Of a stretch of 64,000 nucleotides of DNA, positions 1 through 11,900 are shown piece by piece. Within the stretch, counting starts at the first letter, position 1, and every line of letters starts with the position of its first letter. Below the pieces are notes generated by a model. That model searched no databases. It had not been told where the DNA came from and saw nothing but the letters and a program-made list of their open reading frames with translations. Source of the stretch: Melampsora larici-populina 98AG31 (taxonomy: Eukaryota > Basidiomycota > Pucciniomycetes > Pucciniales > Melampsoraceae); assembly GCF_000204055.1 (NCBI RefSeq), contig NW_006768770.1, positions 1,379,623-1,443,622 of the forward strand, read 5' to 3'. A program made the position numbers and the translations under genes.

Positions 1-3000
1 CACCATCAAAAAAAACCAAATGCATGAGCAAAAGGGTATTGATTGGTGTGTTTTCTACTGAAAATTTTCCAATATCACCTTCTACCAGTGCATAAGGTCC
101 CAATGAAACTTTAGAGTTACCCCCAGCTGGTTTTAACAATTCAAATATGGTTGAACTTGTGGTGATAGACTTTTTGGGTTTGTGGTGACATCTCAAAAGG
201 CACACATACCCCCTTTCTGGGATTTATTTTGCACCGCTCCCATAAGTTTGACTGACCCAATACTAATAGTCATCTTATCATCTGGCCCTAAATCTGTAAA
301 TGCAGCCTTGGTAGCACTGGCAGTCTTGAAAGTACATCAACACAAGTAACCATTGGTGTGTGTAATATGACAAATCAAGAGGTGAACTGCATGGCTCCAG
401 TAGGGATAGAATGACTCCCACTGGAAATGGTAGTGATTCTTTTGGGGTAAATCCTTGAAGTGGGAGTAGCCTGGTAGGCCAAGATCAAGAAAAAATCTGG
501 GCCCCAGTAATGACACAGAGGATTAAAAAATGTATCCTTGAAGAAGTATCAAGTAAAAACTTTCAGGTGATGATTATCAATCAAGGTGAACCAGTATGAG
601 GCTCCAAGAGTTATAGAACAAAAATGGTAGAAATAGCCATTATGTAGAAATCATGAGTGTCTCAAGATTTTTGTAAGTGTTTCCAGGATGCCCCTGCTGT
701 GGATTTATAGATAAATAAAGTTTGAGTATAAAGAGTATTGAGGCCAAGCCCCACATCAAGGCTTGATGTAAAAGCCAAGAAGTGTGCAGTGAATATGATC
801 TGAGAAGGATCCTTATGTTTTGATATTGAAACACAAAACAAGAAGTAGAAGAGACATGGTTGGAAATGATGAAGTGATAAAAGATCAAGGTTAAAATAAT
901 GATGGACCTGTGCAAGAGCACATTGAAAGATAAGATGATATCCCTAGCTTTCCAGTGGGGAATTTCCCCTTGCTTTGGATTTCTCATTGATGGTATCACA
1001 AAATTCACAAGTTAGCCTAAATTTTCAATATGTGTATGTCATGGTCTTGACCCAGGGACAACATATGTTTTTGTCTTACCCCAATTTCTCACAATGAACT
1101 CAAACTTCTACCAAATCAAAAGAGAGGAATTTGCCCTATAATCAAACACAAATATATCTTAATTAAAAAAGCATTAATATACAATCACAGTCATGAGTTG
1201 AATGCTGTTGTTATAAAACAATGACAGAAGTTAACAAAGTAAGAGCAGACACAGAAAAGATATCTCACTGCCAGGGCCAGAATGGCTCACACTTGGATGT
1301 ATTGCATGCACTTTGATAATCTTTTGGCCCCAAGGGTCTCATATCTTTTCTGTGCCTGCTTGTACATTGTGCTTAACTCTATCTTAATTTACCAATATTT
1401 TGCCTTGAAGACTTTGACTTTCATGACAAAGGGCAATTTAAAAATTGCATCCTGTCTTCTGCCACACATAGCACCATAAAATTATCTCTGGTGAACTCTT
1501 TTACAGAGTGGACGGTTCTTTGCATGAATATAAACCACAATCTTTGGGATCCAACAATGTTTTTTATATAAGAACTTGATGGAGGATTTCCAAATTTCCA
1601 GAGGATATCTTGATTGAATAGATTTTGGGAATTCTGGATGAAATGTAACAATCAACAGTCTTTCAAGAAAGTCCAGCAATCAAACAAAGAAATGATTAAG
1701 TATGATCACAGTCAAAGCCATGAAAATTCATGTTTTTTGAACTGCCTCAGAAAAACCATAGATACTTATGGAACCAATGATGTGTCAGTGCCATTCTCTG
1801 AAAATTCTCAATCTATGTCTATATATGGTGACTTCATCCAACAGCACTACATTTTTGTGATTTGCATTGGATCTGCCCAACAAACACAAACTCCTACATG
1901 TATCAAGCCTCTGATGGTAAAAGTAAGTAAAAATGTTTCATCTGGTCAAGGAAAGTTGGATTTGTTGTATTGGCATACATACAAATATCATTCCTCATCC
2001 TTCATTCAAGCGGCTTCACTCAATGAACATAATTGTATTCAAAACCTTCTGGTAGTAGCATATCCTGCTGCACTTCAAGGCTCATTGAGAGGGTGTTTTT
2101 TGTTTTGGCTTCATATGCAAAACAAGATCCAGATAAAAGCTTGATTTCTTTGAATTACATTGTAGAAATTTCAAGGTTAGGATCACAGATCACAAGAAAA
2201 TCAATTCCGCATCAGACCCAAAGGTGAATTATTTGCAAAGACTTGGTAGTAGATCAGTTGAGACATGTCTGAAGCTTCTCAAGATAATCCCCTCCCATGT
2301 GACTTCTTTGGTTGGTGAATGTGCATTGTTCTTTGCTTCTTTGTTGGCAGTGTACTTCAATCAATTAATTCCCATACATCCATTCCCATTATCTATGAGC
2401 AGCTCATTTCTGAAATAGCAGTTACCTGTTGTCACCCCATTCTATTTTGCTCTCTATCTTCCTTTCCTGGCTGAGGATCTCGAAATCATTTTAGAATGAT
2501 TCTCTGATTAATAAACCCTCTTTTCCCAGAAGCGGAATATCAGATCAGCTATGAATCATGAGGTCACAGTAAGCCTCAACCTGTGGAATTGACTTGATTG
2601 GCCCTGTTACATAACAAGTCTTTCTATATCTTGGGTCAGTGTCCATTTACCTTCTGTTGAAGATGAAGGAAGAGAAAAAAGACACAATGATGAAGTGGTA
2701 TCAATGAAACTGAAAGTTTCATTGACAGAGTGTTGAACAAATGCACTGAGGATAACAAAATTTGAAGTGACTTGTGTAGTATTCTCCTCCAACCCTCTGT
2801 ATTACTGAGCTGTCATTTTGGTAAATTGATGAATCATGTGATCCTAATTAGAAACTATATTGCTTATTTCCATTAGTGTATTGAGGACTCTACTCAACCA
2901 TTGTCTTCTCATTACAAAATCAAATTCATGTGAACTTTCCATCTTTTGAGCAACAGCTTGAAATAAGATTGTTCAGCACCAGTGGGAGCTAAGTAGGTTG

Positions 3001-3906
3001 GGGCCAGACAATTATTCGAGGAACAAAGAAATGATTGTTTGTATCATGGTAGAGGAGCACCTCTCCTATTATGTAAAATAAAAACAACACAGCTTGGCAC
3101 AAACTCCACAGCAATTGCCTTAGCCTTTGGTTTGATGAGGAAAAGTTTATAAACTGCAAGGGGATTCAGTATCAATGGCAAGAGCATGAAAGTTGTCAGT
3201 TGATGTGGCAGATAGCCGCCTAATATCTAGTATATACTTAAATAACTATCCATGTCAATGGTTCCAATTCCTACTCTACTGTTACTTTCCTTTATGCATG
3301 GTTACCCTTTACATTCTGAACGCACACACACTATACATAAGCTGTGTCCAAGCCAAACCGGGTTGCACAAAAACCCAGTACACCTGGTTGACTTTTTGGC
3401 TGTAATCTGTCAAGAGCTGTCAATAGATACACAAAAGCCGCAATTGGGTGTACCGGGTGTTTGTATCAACTGGGTCAGGTTTGACATGGCTATATTACAT
3501 ATGTACCATACCCTGTACTGGACTGCTGCATAGCGTCATTTCAGCCTAGCAACATTTATAGCCTGCTCAATTGTCAAGTCACACCCCAATTTCTGTCCTA
3601 CTTTACTCCATCAAGGTACCACTTTCACCTTGGCCACAGCACCAAAACATCTCACTCTCATCATGCATCACAAAAACTAGGCAATATCTCACAATGACTC
3701 CAGTGTCAATTTACCACCAATGACCTTTCAATCAGATTATCAAATCAATGCAAAGATCAATCAGCAAAGTCAACTACTTTGAAGTCTCTCAATAGGGGGA
3801 TATTCAATTTTTGGACTTTGCAGACCCCAATCCAGATTTCACAAGTTGTTAAGAAAGTGAAGCCGAGAGACACAAAATAAGGGTGGAACCCCAATGGCGT
3901 ACCAAT
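1..3906. other. Anonymous repeat-like intergenic DNA
   Basis: I see no supportable gene here. The open frames are short, AT-rich and lack recognisable domains. A weak resemblance to a copia-type integrase on the minus strand near 1480-1680 is listed among the rejected items. The stretch is probably old transposon debris or simple intergenic sequence. Confidence 0.5.
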
Positions 3907-4017
3907 CACTGTGTCCGGGTAGTGTTTGCTCGTCGACGAGCGTGCACGACTTCCCTTTCTGCCTCAAAGGGAGTTGGTGTGCGCTCGTTGACTAGCAAAG
4001 CCTACACAGACACGGTG
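3907..4017 (+). mobile_element. MITE-like repeat, copy 1 (forward)
   Basis: A ~111-bp unit begins CACTGTGTCCGGG and ends CAGACACGGTG, so the ends form an imperfect inverted repeat. The interior has a second inverted pair built on CTCGTCGACGAGCG and CGCTCGTTGACTAG. The same unit occurs in reverse orientation at 6422-6530 with few differences. The left flank ends AAT and the right flank begins AAT, a possible 3-bp target duplication. It has no coding capacity and is probably a non-autonomous DNA transposon. Confidence 0.65.
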
Positions 4018-4329
4018 AATCTAACACAGGCCAACCCAAGTCCACCCAAGACACCCACATGATGTTTTTTTCTGGTTGATCCCTTTGTACCACTATATAC
4101 AAAAGCAAACAGCTCAAAGTTTGAACCTTGGCAACGAAGTGAGCAAAAAGCCAATGATTTTTTTGCGTTACATGTTTCTCAAGTGCTGAGTGTATTGTTT
4201 AACCGACTTGAGAAACATCCTTGAGGAACACATCTCATCTGTTATCACGTCACGTACAATACTTGAACCAAATTTGTCTTTTTTATTGGGCTTGTATGGC
4301 AACTTTCGATTCTTTTGCAGAGGTTTGAA

Positions 4330-4870
4330 AATGTAGTTTGGAGACCAGCCAAGTGGGCAGTCTACAGGCCGTGTTCAGAACATTCAGAGCAAACAGACCA
4401 TCAGAAGCTGGTTATGCGGTCTGAAGACAGCCAATAGGCCGAATTGCAGCCTGGCGCTTTTCAGACCATCTCAAAACAAGCGTGGTGGCGGCCTTGAGAC
4501 CGCTTGTAAGTTGTTGGTCAGCAGGCCGCTTGCATACGGCCTGCAGCCTATTCTCAAGGCCGTGCTGTGACCAGGCCATTCTCAGGCCAGGTCAGTCCAT
4601 TTTCTGACTTGAAACCCCCCCGTGGTGTAGTACAGTACCTAGTCTTGAAATACTAGGAACAGTGGTACTCAGTACAGTCCTAAGATCAAGGTACTGTAAA
4701 ATTGCCCCTCCAGTACAGTACTGCCTACCATCAGAAGGTACTGTACAATACTAGTATCACAAGGTGACACATAGGTACGGTACTATACTGTACCTTGGGT
4801 AGGTACCATACAGTATTGTACCGTACCTGTCAAAGTACCTGCAAACTCAAGAGTAACAGAAGTAATATTT
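4330..4870. repeat. Palindrome-rich repeat region (GGCC- then GTAC-rich)
   Basis: From about 4370 to 4620 short pieces such as CAGGCC, GGCCGT, CAGACC and GGTCTG recur in both orientations. From about 4625 to 4840 the sequence is crowded with GTACTGTAC, CAGTAC and TACCGTAC variants, many self-complementary. Related GTAC-rich sequence recurs near 8990-9240 and 10635-10665. This looks like a foldback-prone dispersed repeat, not a gene. Confidence 0.5.
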
Positions 4871-5030
4871 ACAGATAAAGTATATGTATTACTAAAGAAC
4901 AGTGGAAAAAAGAAACAACTAGACAAGAGACATATTATTAAAGATAAATATAATGCATGAAAGGAAAAAAATTGAAATATTCACTGGTAAACCAAGGTGA
5001 GATGGAGAGGGGGTTAAATTAGGTACTCAG

Positions 5031-5668
5031 AGCACCCACTATGGTTGCGGTAACGAGGTGATTTATCGTAACTCTACCGCTAAATTGCACACAGGTCCAC
5101 TATGGGCCTGTTTTACACTTGCGGTCCCTACGACTGCATCAAATTTTGCATTGCACTTGTTCAAATCTACAAAAGCTTAAAACTAAACTTCACAGCTTCA
5201 CACTTCAAACTTTAAATCTCAAAGCTCAACCCTCAAAACCACAACTTCAAAGTTTGAAATTCAAAATTCATCCTCAAAAGTCAACATTGAGACATCACAC
5301 TCCAAAACATCACGGTCCAAATCAAAAGAGTTGGTGACCACGAGCAACACAGCCTCGATCTGTGTGTAAAAGACTATGAGGGCATTCAGGAGGTGGAGGG
5401 AGCCTGCTGAAGAGACAGTCGATGACCAGTTGGTCATAATACTGCTGCTCATCATTGTCATTTGAAGACTTCAAAAGGACATTGAGTTGTCTTTTCAAGG
5501 AACTTGTGGCAGGGTTTTGATTGATTTTTTTGGATGAAAGTTATGAGAAATAAGGAATTTCATTTCAAAATCATACCACTGTGAACCTGGTTGATTCACA
5601 GTGATTTACCGTAGTTAAATCATATCACTGCGTCTGCCACTGACCGTCTCAACGTCGAGACAGTCAGA
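5031..5668. repeat. MITE-like repeat related to 8807-8968
   Basis: The stretch begins AGCACCCACTAT, followed by GGTGATTTATC and later TCCACTATGGG. The same blocks, in the same order but reverse-complemented, occur at 8968 down to about 8860. Its far end carries an imperfect palindrome around GACCGTCTCAACGTCGAGAC (from 5642), matching the palindrome at 8807-8830. The two copies are diverged members of one repeat family in opposite orientation flanking the SDR gene. Exact ends are uncertain. Confidence 0.45.
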
Positions 5669-6421
5669 AGGCATGCATATTGTTCTTCAGAAAGTGTGTC
5701 AATTGTTCCCTGCCCCAGTTCAGCAGCTTCAATCTGAGCTCAGAGCTTTGATCCGAGCTACCTTAGAGGGCCGCTGCGTTGTTTAGCAATTGGCAAGTTC
5801 AGCCAAACCTGAGCACACCTCTAAGATCAACAATAAGTGTAACTAGGCAGTGCACCATTAAAATCATGAGCAAGTGATCTAACGAGCTAGACCACTAAGT
5901 AAGAGACTGAATCAAAATTGTGTATAGGAAGACTCTGGTACGCTTTGTGTTTCGGTCTTGTCAATTGACATTGAGAGACAAATCATAAGGGTATATGGGG
6001 TTCAAAACCTGTGCTTTATTTGCTGGCATAATCTTGCGCAAATAGCTTGAGGGAGATCTTGGACCGATACAAAAGTTTTACCATGTCACGCTGCTCAATA
6101 AGGTGTACCAATGAACAGACGGGTGATCCGAAGGCCTCTGCCCAGATACAATACTGGGTATGGCCACCCAGGGACACTGTACAGCTCCACTAGTAATCAA
6201 ATTAGAGAGACATTCGATTCGAAAACCAGTGTACTTTTCGTTTCAACAGCATATGGTGATATGAAATGTATATCCACTCTGTCAAAAAACAAGATGGCTA
6301 AAATGAAATGATTCATTACCTTTGAAATTGTCAAAAAAACATTTTTGTATCGTTTGATGTGGACCCATATCCAATTAACATCCCAGAGTTGTGAATCAAA
6401 GTCAGTTTTAGATGCTTAGTA
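5669..6421. other. Intergenic, no gene seen
   Basis: Short open frames only. A tRNA-like D-arm pattern near 5860-5910 on the minus strand does not fold into a complete tRNA and was rejected. Confidence 0.5.
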
Positions 6422-6530
6422 CACCGTGTCTGTGTAGGATTTGCTAGTCAACGAGCGCACACCAACTCCCTTTGAGGCAGAAAGGGAAGTCGTGCGCGCT
6501 CGTCGAAGAGCGAACGTCCCGGACACGGTG
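6422..6530 (-). mobile_element. MITE-like repeat, copy 2 (reverse)
   Basis: This 109-bp unit is the near reverse complement of 3907-4017, sharing the CACCGTGTC...GACACGGTG ends and the interior CTCCCTTTGAGGCAGAAAGGG block. The left flank ends AGTA and the right flank begins AGTA, a possible 4-bp duplication; copy 1 suggests 3 bp, so the duplication length is unsettled. The two copies lie about 2.4 kb apart as an inverted pair. Confidence 0.65.
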
Positions 6531-7325
6531 AGTAGGACTGATTTTTTACTCCAAAAGGATTTTATCTCAATGAAATGAATAAGTGTAAATTAAAAGAATA
6601 AAAGAGAAGGTTCTCACTGCCCACTGTTCTATCTATTCCAATACTTCTAAACTCTATGAGTGATGTGATGAACTATTCTCTTTCCACATCTTGTGAGTTT
6701 TTTTAGGAGGGAATCAGAGATTTCATCTAGACTTTTGTGTTCAAAATTTCCCTCAAATTCATAACATCATCGACTTTCTTATGAATCACACTGAAAAATC
6801 GCTCGGAATCTTCATTCTTTAGATTCTTAAGCAATCAAATATTATAAAGGAACTACACCTAATGCCATTTGTGGTGCCTCATACTACTTTTTGAAAAAAA
6901 GGTATGCACAAAACACACACAATCTATTTATCCCCCAAAACTGACTGGTTTCACTTATTGAAATCGATCACAGCCTCAGTAGAGCCAGCAAACCAATGAG
7001 CCAAATCTTTCAACCAAGAAGGAAACACTTTGATGATTCAGATAAACTTATGAACCTAATGTTCAAATGTCCAGTTTGGCTAGATCATGAGGTACAACTT
7101 GTGGGAATAAAAATGGGTTCTGTGGTCTTACTTCTTAATGAGAAGTTCTAGCAAAATTTGATTAGTTTTTTGGATTGGAAGTTGAATAGTTCGATAGGTC
7201 TTAAATAATAATAAAACTTACAGGGTCCAAACATTTTGGTTTCCAATCTACCTGGACTTACTTAAGTGGCACGAACCCCTGAACACTGATATTCATTTTT
7301 TTGGTTCATGTTACTATCTTTCTGT
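6531..7325. other. Intergenic, 3' side of SDR gene
   Basis: AT-rich sequence with no supportable open frame. It may hold decayed C-terminal coding sequence of the adjacent SDR gene, because that gene stops early, but I could not find the missing part convincingly. Confidence 0.4.
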
Positions 7326-8239
7326 TCACTCAATAAAGAAAGATACAGTGGGAATGAGGATATTTAGGAACCTACAATCTAGTTCAAGTGATTCATGTAA
7401 ACTCAAAACAGCTGCTTTTGAAGTACAGTAATCTGAAGCTTGACAGACGCCAAAAGTGCCTAAAATTGAAGCTACAGTGACCTGAGATGACAAGAACAAG
7501 TAGAAACAGATGATCGCGATGAGTTTAGTGATGATATCAAGATTCACAATAGAAATCGTACTGACGATGTATCCGTTCTTTAGTTCAATTAATGTTGGTA
7601 AGAAAGCCTTCAAGAGGTGAAAATGAGCCATTATATTCACTCCAAAGCTCCTACAAAGTGGTTAAGAGGTACATCGTGATTGTCAGTTATGATTTCCAAT
7701 GAGATTGTTTATAAGACAAAGTGGCAAACCGCTGAATTTCACTAGGATTAAGATCGATGATAAATGTTCCATTCGCTACTTCAACGTTATTGATAATGAT
7801 TGTTGGATCTCCTACTTCGTTTTTGACTCGATCAGCTACAGCTTCTACAGCTTTCGCATCCGATATGTCGCACTCATAGTGATGGACATCTAGAGATAAA
7901 GACAACCAAAGTCAATGACAAGCTTGATTTGAATAATAGTGAGTCCATAACCAAAAAAAGCTAACCTGAGTCAGATGGATTTGCAGTAAGAGGTCTAATA
8001 TCCCAAAAAAACCTCATATTCTTAATAGCCAAAGTTTCAGTAATTACTCTACCTAAACCATCGGAGCCACCAGTAACATGTATGATTTGATGATCCCAAT
8101 CAATCCTATCGGACCCAATTCTCCAAGTTTCATTTGACCAAGCAATTGAAGAATAATTTAATAACCATCGAAACAAACTTATTATTAGGAGACTGATCAA
8201 AGATTTTTTTGATGTTTTTGATCCTTGGATAATCATCAT
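7326..8239 (-). CDS. Short-chain dehydrogenase/reductase, short C-terminus
   Basis: This is an NAD(P)-dependent short-chain dehydrogenase/reductase of the classical Rossmann-fold type, resembling the retinol-dehydrogenase/SDR16C group. Exons run about 8239-7966, 7889-7730, 7650-7566 and 7481-7326. A hydrophobic N-terminal segment (SLISLLIISLFRW) suggests membrane anchoring. It is followed by the cofactor motif VTGGSDGLG, an ECDISD acidic region, a diverged NNVEVA in place of the NNAG motif, and after splicing VTVASILG and YCTSK, which supply the catalytic Ser, Tyr and Lys. The start is the first in-frame Met and is uncertain. The protein stops about 20 residues after the YCTSK segment, although the family normally continues for roughly 100 more, so it may be a truncated gene or lack a last exon. 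The substrate cannot be told. Confidence 0.6.
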
Positions 8240-8806
8240 TACTAGTATCTTCTAATTCCATCTCTTGGTCAACCATCTGATGTCGTGCCATCTGCCATGG
8301 TCTTTCTTCCCTTTCTTGTCCATCCATTGATGCATTCGATAGACCTGGATCCGAATGAATTGTTTCTGTCCTTGTTCAATCTGATTTTACTTCTGAAAGC
8401 ACTGATCTTGAGATGATCTTTGATGACTGACCCAGACTCAGAGCTGCAAGACGTTTGGACTTTTCTCTATGCATCACTTCCCGAGACGCTGGGTACCGAG
8501 AGCCGGGTAGACAATCAGGAAACACGAGGAAGACCGTTGTACCGCCTCCCTGTTCATCGGTATTCAAATATATTTTTGAGGACATAGGCAATGTGCAAAT
8601 TCTGATCAAAAGCGTTTTCAGAAGTGAATGAACAGGTTGAACTCTTGAATTCAAGCATCTCAGCCAAGAGTGAGTCTGGGACTGAGGCCCTAAGGATCAA
8701 GCAAGCCTCAGTTTGAGAGCTTCACGATCAAGTATTCCTCAGCAATTGCTAAGGCATTTGTCGAGTGACAAAGTTCTGACAAAGTTCTGATAATTTGTGG
8801 CCTTTT
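8240..8806. other. Intergenic upstream of SDR gene
   Basis: Holds the presumed promoter of the minus-strand SDR gene. A 92-codon minus-strand frame at 8376-8654 has no recognisable domain and is not called. Confidence 0.4.
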
Positions 8807-8968
8807 GACCGTCTTGACGTCAAGACGGTCTGATTTGGACGCGGTGTATGTTACATCATCCCATAGTGGATTTCATGTGGTTACCAACATAGGTAAAACA
8901 CGCATGATTAAATTTTGCGCTCAGGAACGCAAAATTTATGATAAATCACCCTCATGATAGTGGGTGCT
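8807..8968. repeat. MITE-like repeat with perfect 24-bp palindrome
   Basis: Positions 8807-8830 form a perfect 24-bp palindrome with half-site GACCGTCTTGAC. The element seems to run to 8968, where it ends ATAGTGGGTGCT, the reverse complement of the start of the repeat at 5031. Internal blocks shared with that copy are GATAAATCACC and CCCATAGTGGA. It is probably a short non-autonomous element. Confidence 0.45.
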
Positions 8969-11900
8969 ATTAGTGGTACTTTACTGAGTATAGTACCTAA
9001 AATTTGGATACCCGCAATCACAGTAGCGGTATTGTACCTCAATGTGAGGTACTATACCATGTACAGTACCTCTTAAAAAATACTGAATTTCTGGAACCGT
9101 AGTAAAGTACCAGTCTGCCAGGTACTGTACACGTCCCCGCGCCTAGGAATCATAATCATTAGGTTCAGGACAAACCCTGGCTCTGTCACTGCAAAACTTC
9201 TTGGAGGGGACTGTACTGACAAAAACAGGTACTATACTAGGACCCCCAATAGCACCACCAAAGCCCCATTGTCTTGCTGGAGCCAAAATTCAATTCTTAG
9301 CGAATATGTTTGTTGCAAAATCTGGAGCCAAAAAGCCAAATTTTTGGATTTTTCTTGTTTAAGGTCATTGTCCCCTTGGAGCCAAAACTACCTCTTTTTT
9401 ATTCTAAAATTTTATATATTGTTTCCAACGAGCAATCACACTGGGCAAAGTGAGGTCATGTAGTGAATACAGGTTGTGTGGTCATGTTGAAAACAGAATA
9501 TATTTCCACACCCTTGGTCATGTCACAGCTACATGACATGTCTTCATGTAGCACACCGCTGCCACTCATACAAGTGAGATGTGTGTGGGGCCTACAAGAA
9601 TAGTGTGATACAGATTGTGTGAGTGACATATGGGTGTGACACATGTACCCTTCAGTGTGTACTCAAATACATGTGATTGGTATGAGTGGTACAGAATGCG
9701 CACAGGATGAAGAATCCTGCATGCCTGACAGGTGCACCCAGTCCAGATATGCATTCAGGACCGCACAACCTGTATGCACTGCATGACTTCAATTTTCCCA
9801 GGGTGAATTCCATGTGGTCATACTGGCCACAGTCTCAGTCCATCCAAAAACTCAAGAATCACCTAGCCACACCATTTTTAAGCACTTTTACTCTCCACAA
9901 AGTCACAAAGAATTGTCTACCAGCCAAAGCAGACCCTTTGACACGGATACAGTACTCTCCCAATGTCCTTGAAACCTGTGTGGTATCTGTAAGATAACAA
10001 AGCAAGGAAGTTTGTTTTATTCAATTTGACATTGCAGTCTTCAGAAGAAACAAAGTAAACTCCAAGGTCCATGTAGTTAGAATGCAGAGGTACACTGGGA
10101 ATCCAGTGTGTATAATCCAGCACATTTCACTTAAATTACAAAGAAAAGTCTGAATCCACCACAGTCAATCTGCTATAAGCTCTTGGTACATATGTCATAT
10201 ATAGCCATGCAAGGAAAAGACCAGACTTATGGGTCCACTCATACCAATCAGCTCAATTTGACTCAAGCAACAAGCAACTTTTGAATCTTCTGCTCCACAT
10301 TAACCACCCAAAAAATACAAACGGAAACAAGATTTTTCAATGTCTAAAGGCTGTGGACTTTCTAAATTCTCATTTCTAAGAATATTCTTTTTTCAACCTT
10401 TTTCTCCAATTTTATTGTTTCATTCAAGGCTCTTGAAATACCCAAATCCAAGTTTTGGATGTTGGTTGTCTCCCTGGAGGCCAAATCAGGCAAAATTTGG
10501 TGTGTTTTTCAAATGTATGTGGGCAAATTGGAGCCAAATGGGATTTTGGGCAAAAGCCAGGGGATCTACTCAGAGCTGAAAGGGCCAAAAATTTTGTTTT
10601 GACACAATGGACCTTTAAAGGGACTATCAGGGGTCCTACTATACTGTACTATACCGGTAATAGTACAGCAACTGTTGCTACGTTGGTTGTAGGACTCCTT
10701 TTTCCCCAGGAAAACAAGTAGTAGTTCCAACCTGAGGAATTTCAGGCCAACTTATGAACTCATTGTATCAACAGAGTCTTCATCTCACAGTGTCTCTTCT
10801 TAAGATCCTCAGAGACACCTGTCCACCCCCGACCAGTTCACCTATTACTCTAATTTCAGTTACTCCTCTCTTTTTCTCTCCATCAATATCAGTTTTAAAG
10901 TTTTTTAAAATATATATATTGTTAGAGTTCCCAGAACTTGTGGAGGTAATCTGTAGTCCATTCTCAAAAGGGTGGACAAGTAACAGACACTGACTGAACC
11001 GGACTCAGTGTGCCCGGGCCCGCAGGACAGGTGTGATATCATATGTCACAGGGGACACAGAGTGCGGGGAAGTGGTGTAGGGAGAGAGTAAGAACTTTTC
11101 ACTTACCTCTCCATAGCTCCACTTCTGACTCTCAGTCTGCGCTCTGGGATTTCTCTTTAGTCCTATTTCTCTTTTTCATATAAAATCTTTTCATTAAACC
11201 CACCCACCACCCGGGGGTTGAGAAGTCCAAAACTTCTTAGGCACTGTTCTCGTCCCAGAGGTCTGGTTGGGTTATGGTAAATAACCATACCCCAGAATAT
11301 CAGACTTCTGGGACCCACCCCAAACCACACAGTTAGTAGGCTGCCATAGGTATGTGGTTAGTTTACTAAAGTGGTAGGACAAGCTGAGGAAGCAGAGTAT
11401 GTGAGGAGTACGCGTCTGTTAGGCGTACTCTTCACAGAAAATAGAGTAGGAAAAGGAAGGTGCGGTCTTCACGTGGTACACCCAAGTGAAGACTACAGCT
11501 AGTTGACCTCTAAGAAGAGGATTTGAGAAAGGGAAAGGAAATATAAGGGCAATAAAGAGCTAATGTGCACTAACCTTGTGAGACTGCGAGGGGCAGGCTT
11601 TACACTTTGGTAAACCAAAGATCCTGAAGGCTACTTTAGACTCCTTAAAAAGGAGGAAGCTTTGCTACTTTAAGGTTTATTTCTAGACACAATGAATGCC
11701 CTGGGCTTGTAGAAATCAGTACCTTGGGTGTTCAGCAATGGAACCCGTAATGCTCAAGAATAGTCTTTAACAAGCTACACAACTAACCACGTACTTGAAG
11801 GTCCTCTCAGTAGGAGTCAAGTAAAATGTGGTTCTGTGTTGTGATTGTAGTAAAAGATGGGGGGTGATTCTAGGGAAGAAGGGTGAGTTTATATAGTCTC

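Noticed and set aside
1421..1680. Possible copia integrase remnant on the minus strand (PLEIW followed by VYIHAKNRPLCKRV)
   Set aside because: Resemblance is limited to a few residues over a 65-codon frame, with no catalytic motif, LTR or flanking reverse transcriptase.
5840..5920. tRNA-like segment with TAGCTCGTTAG and a CAT loop on the minus strand
   Set aside because: No matching acceptor stem and no T-arm GTTCGANTC box; not a complete cloverleaf.
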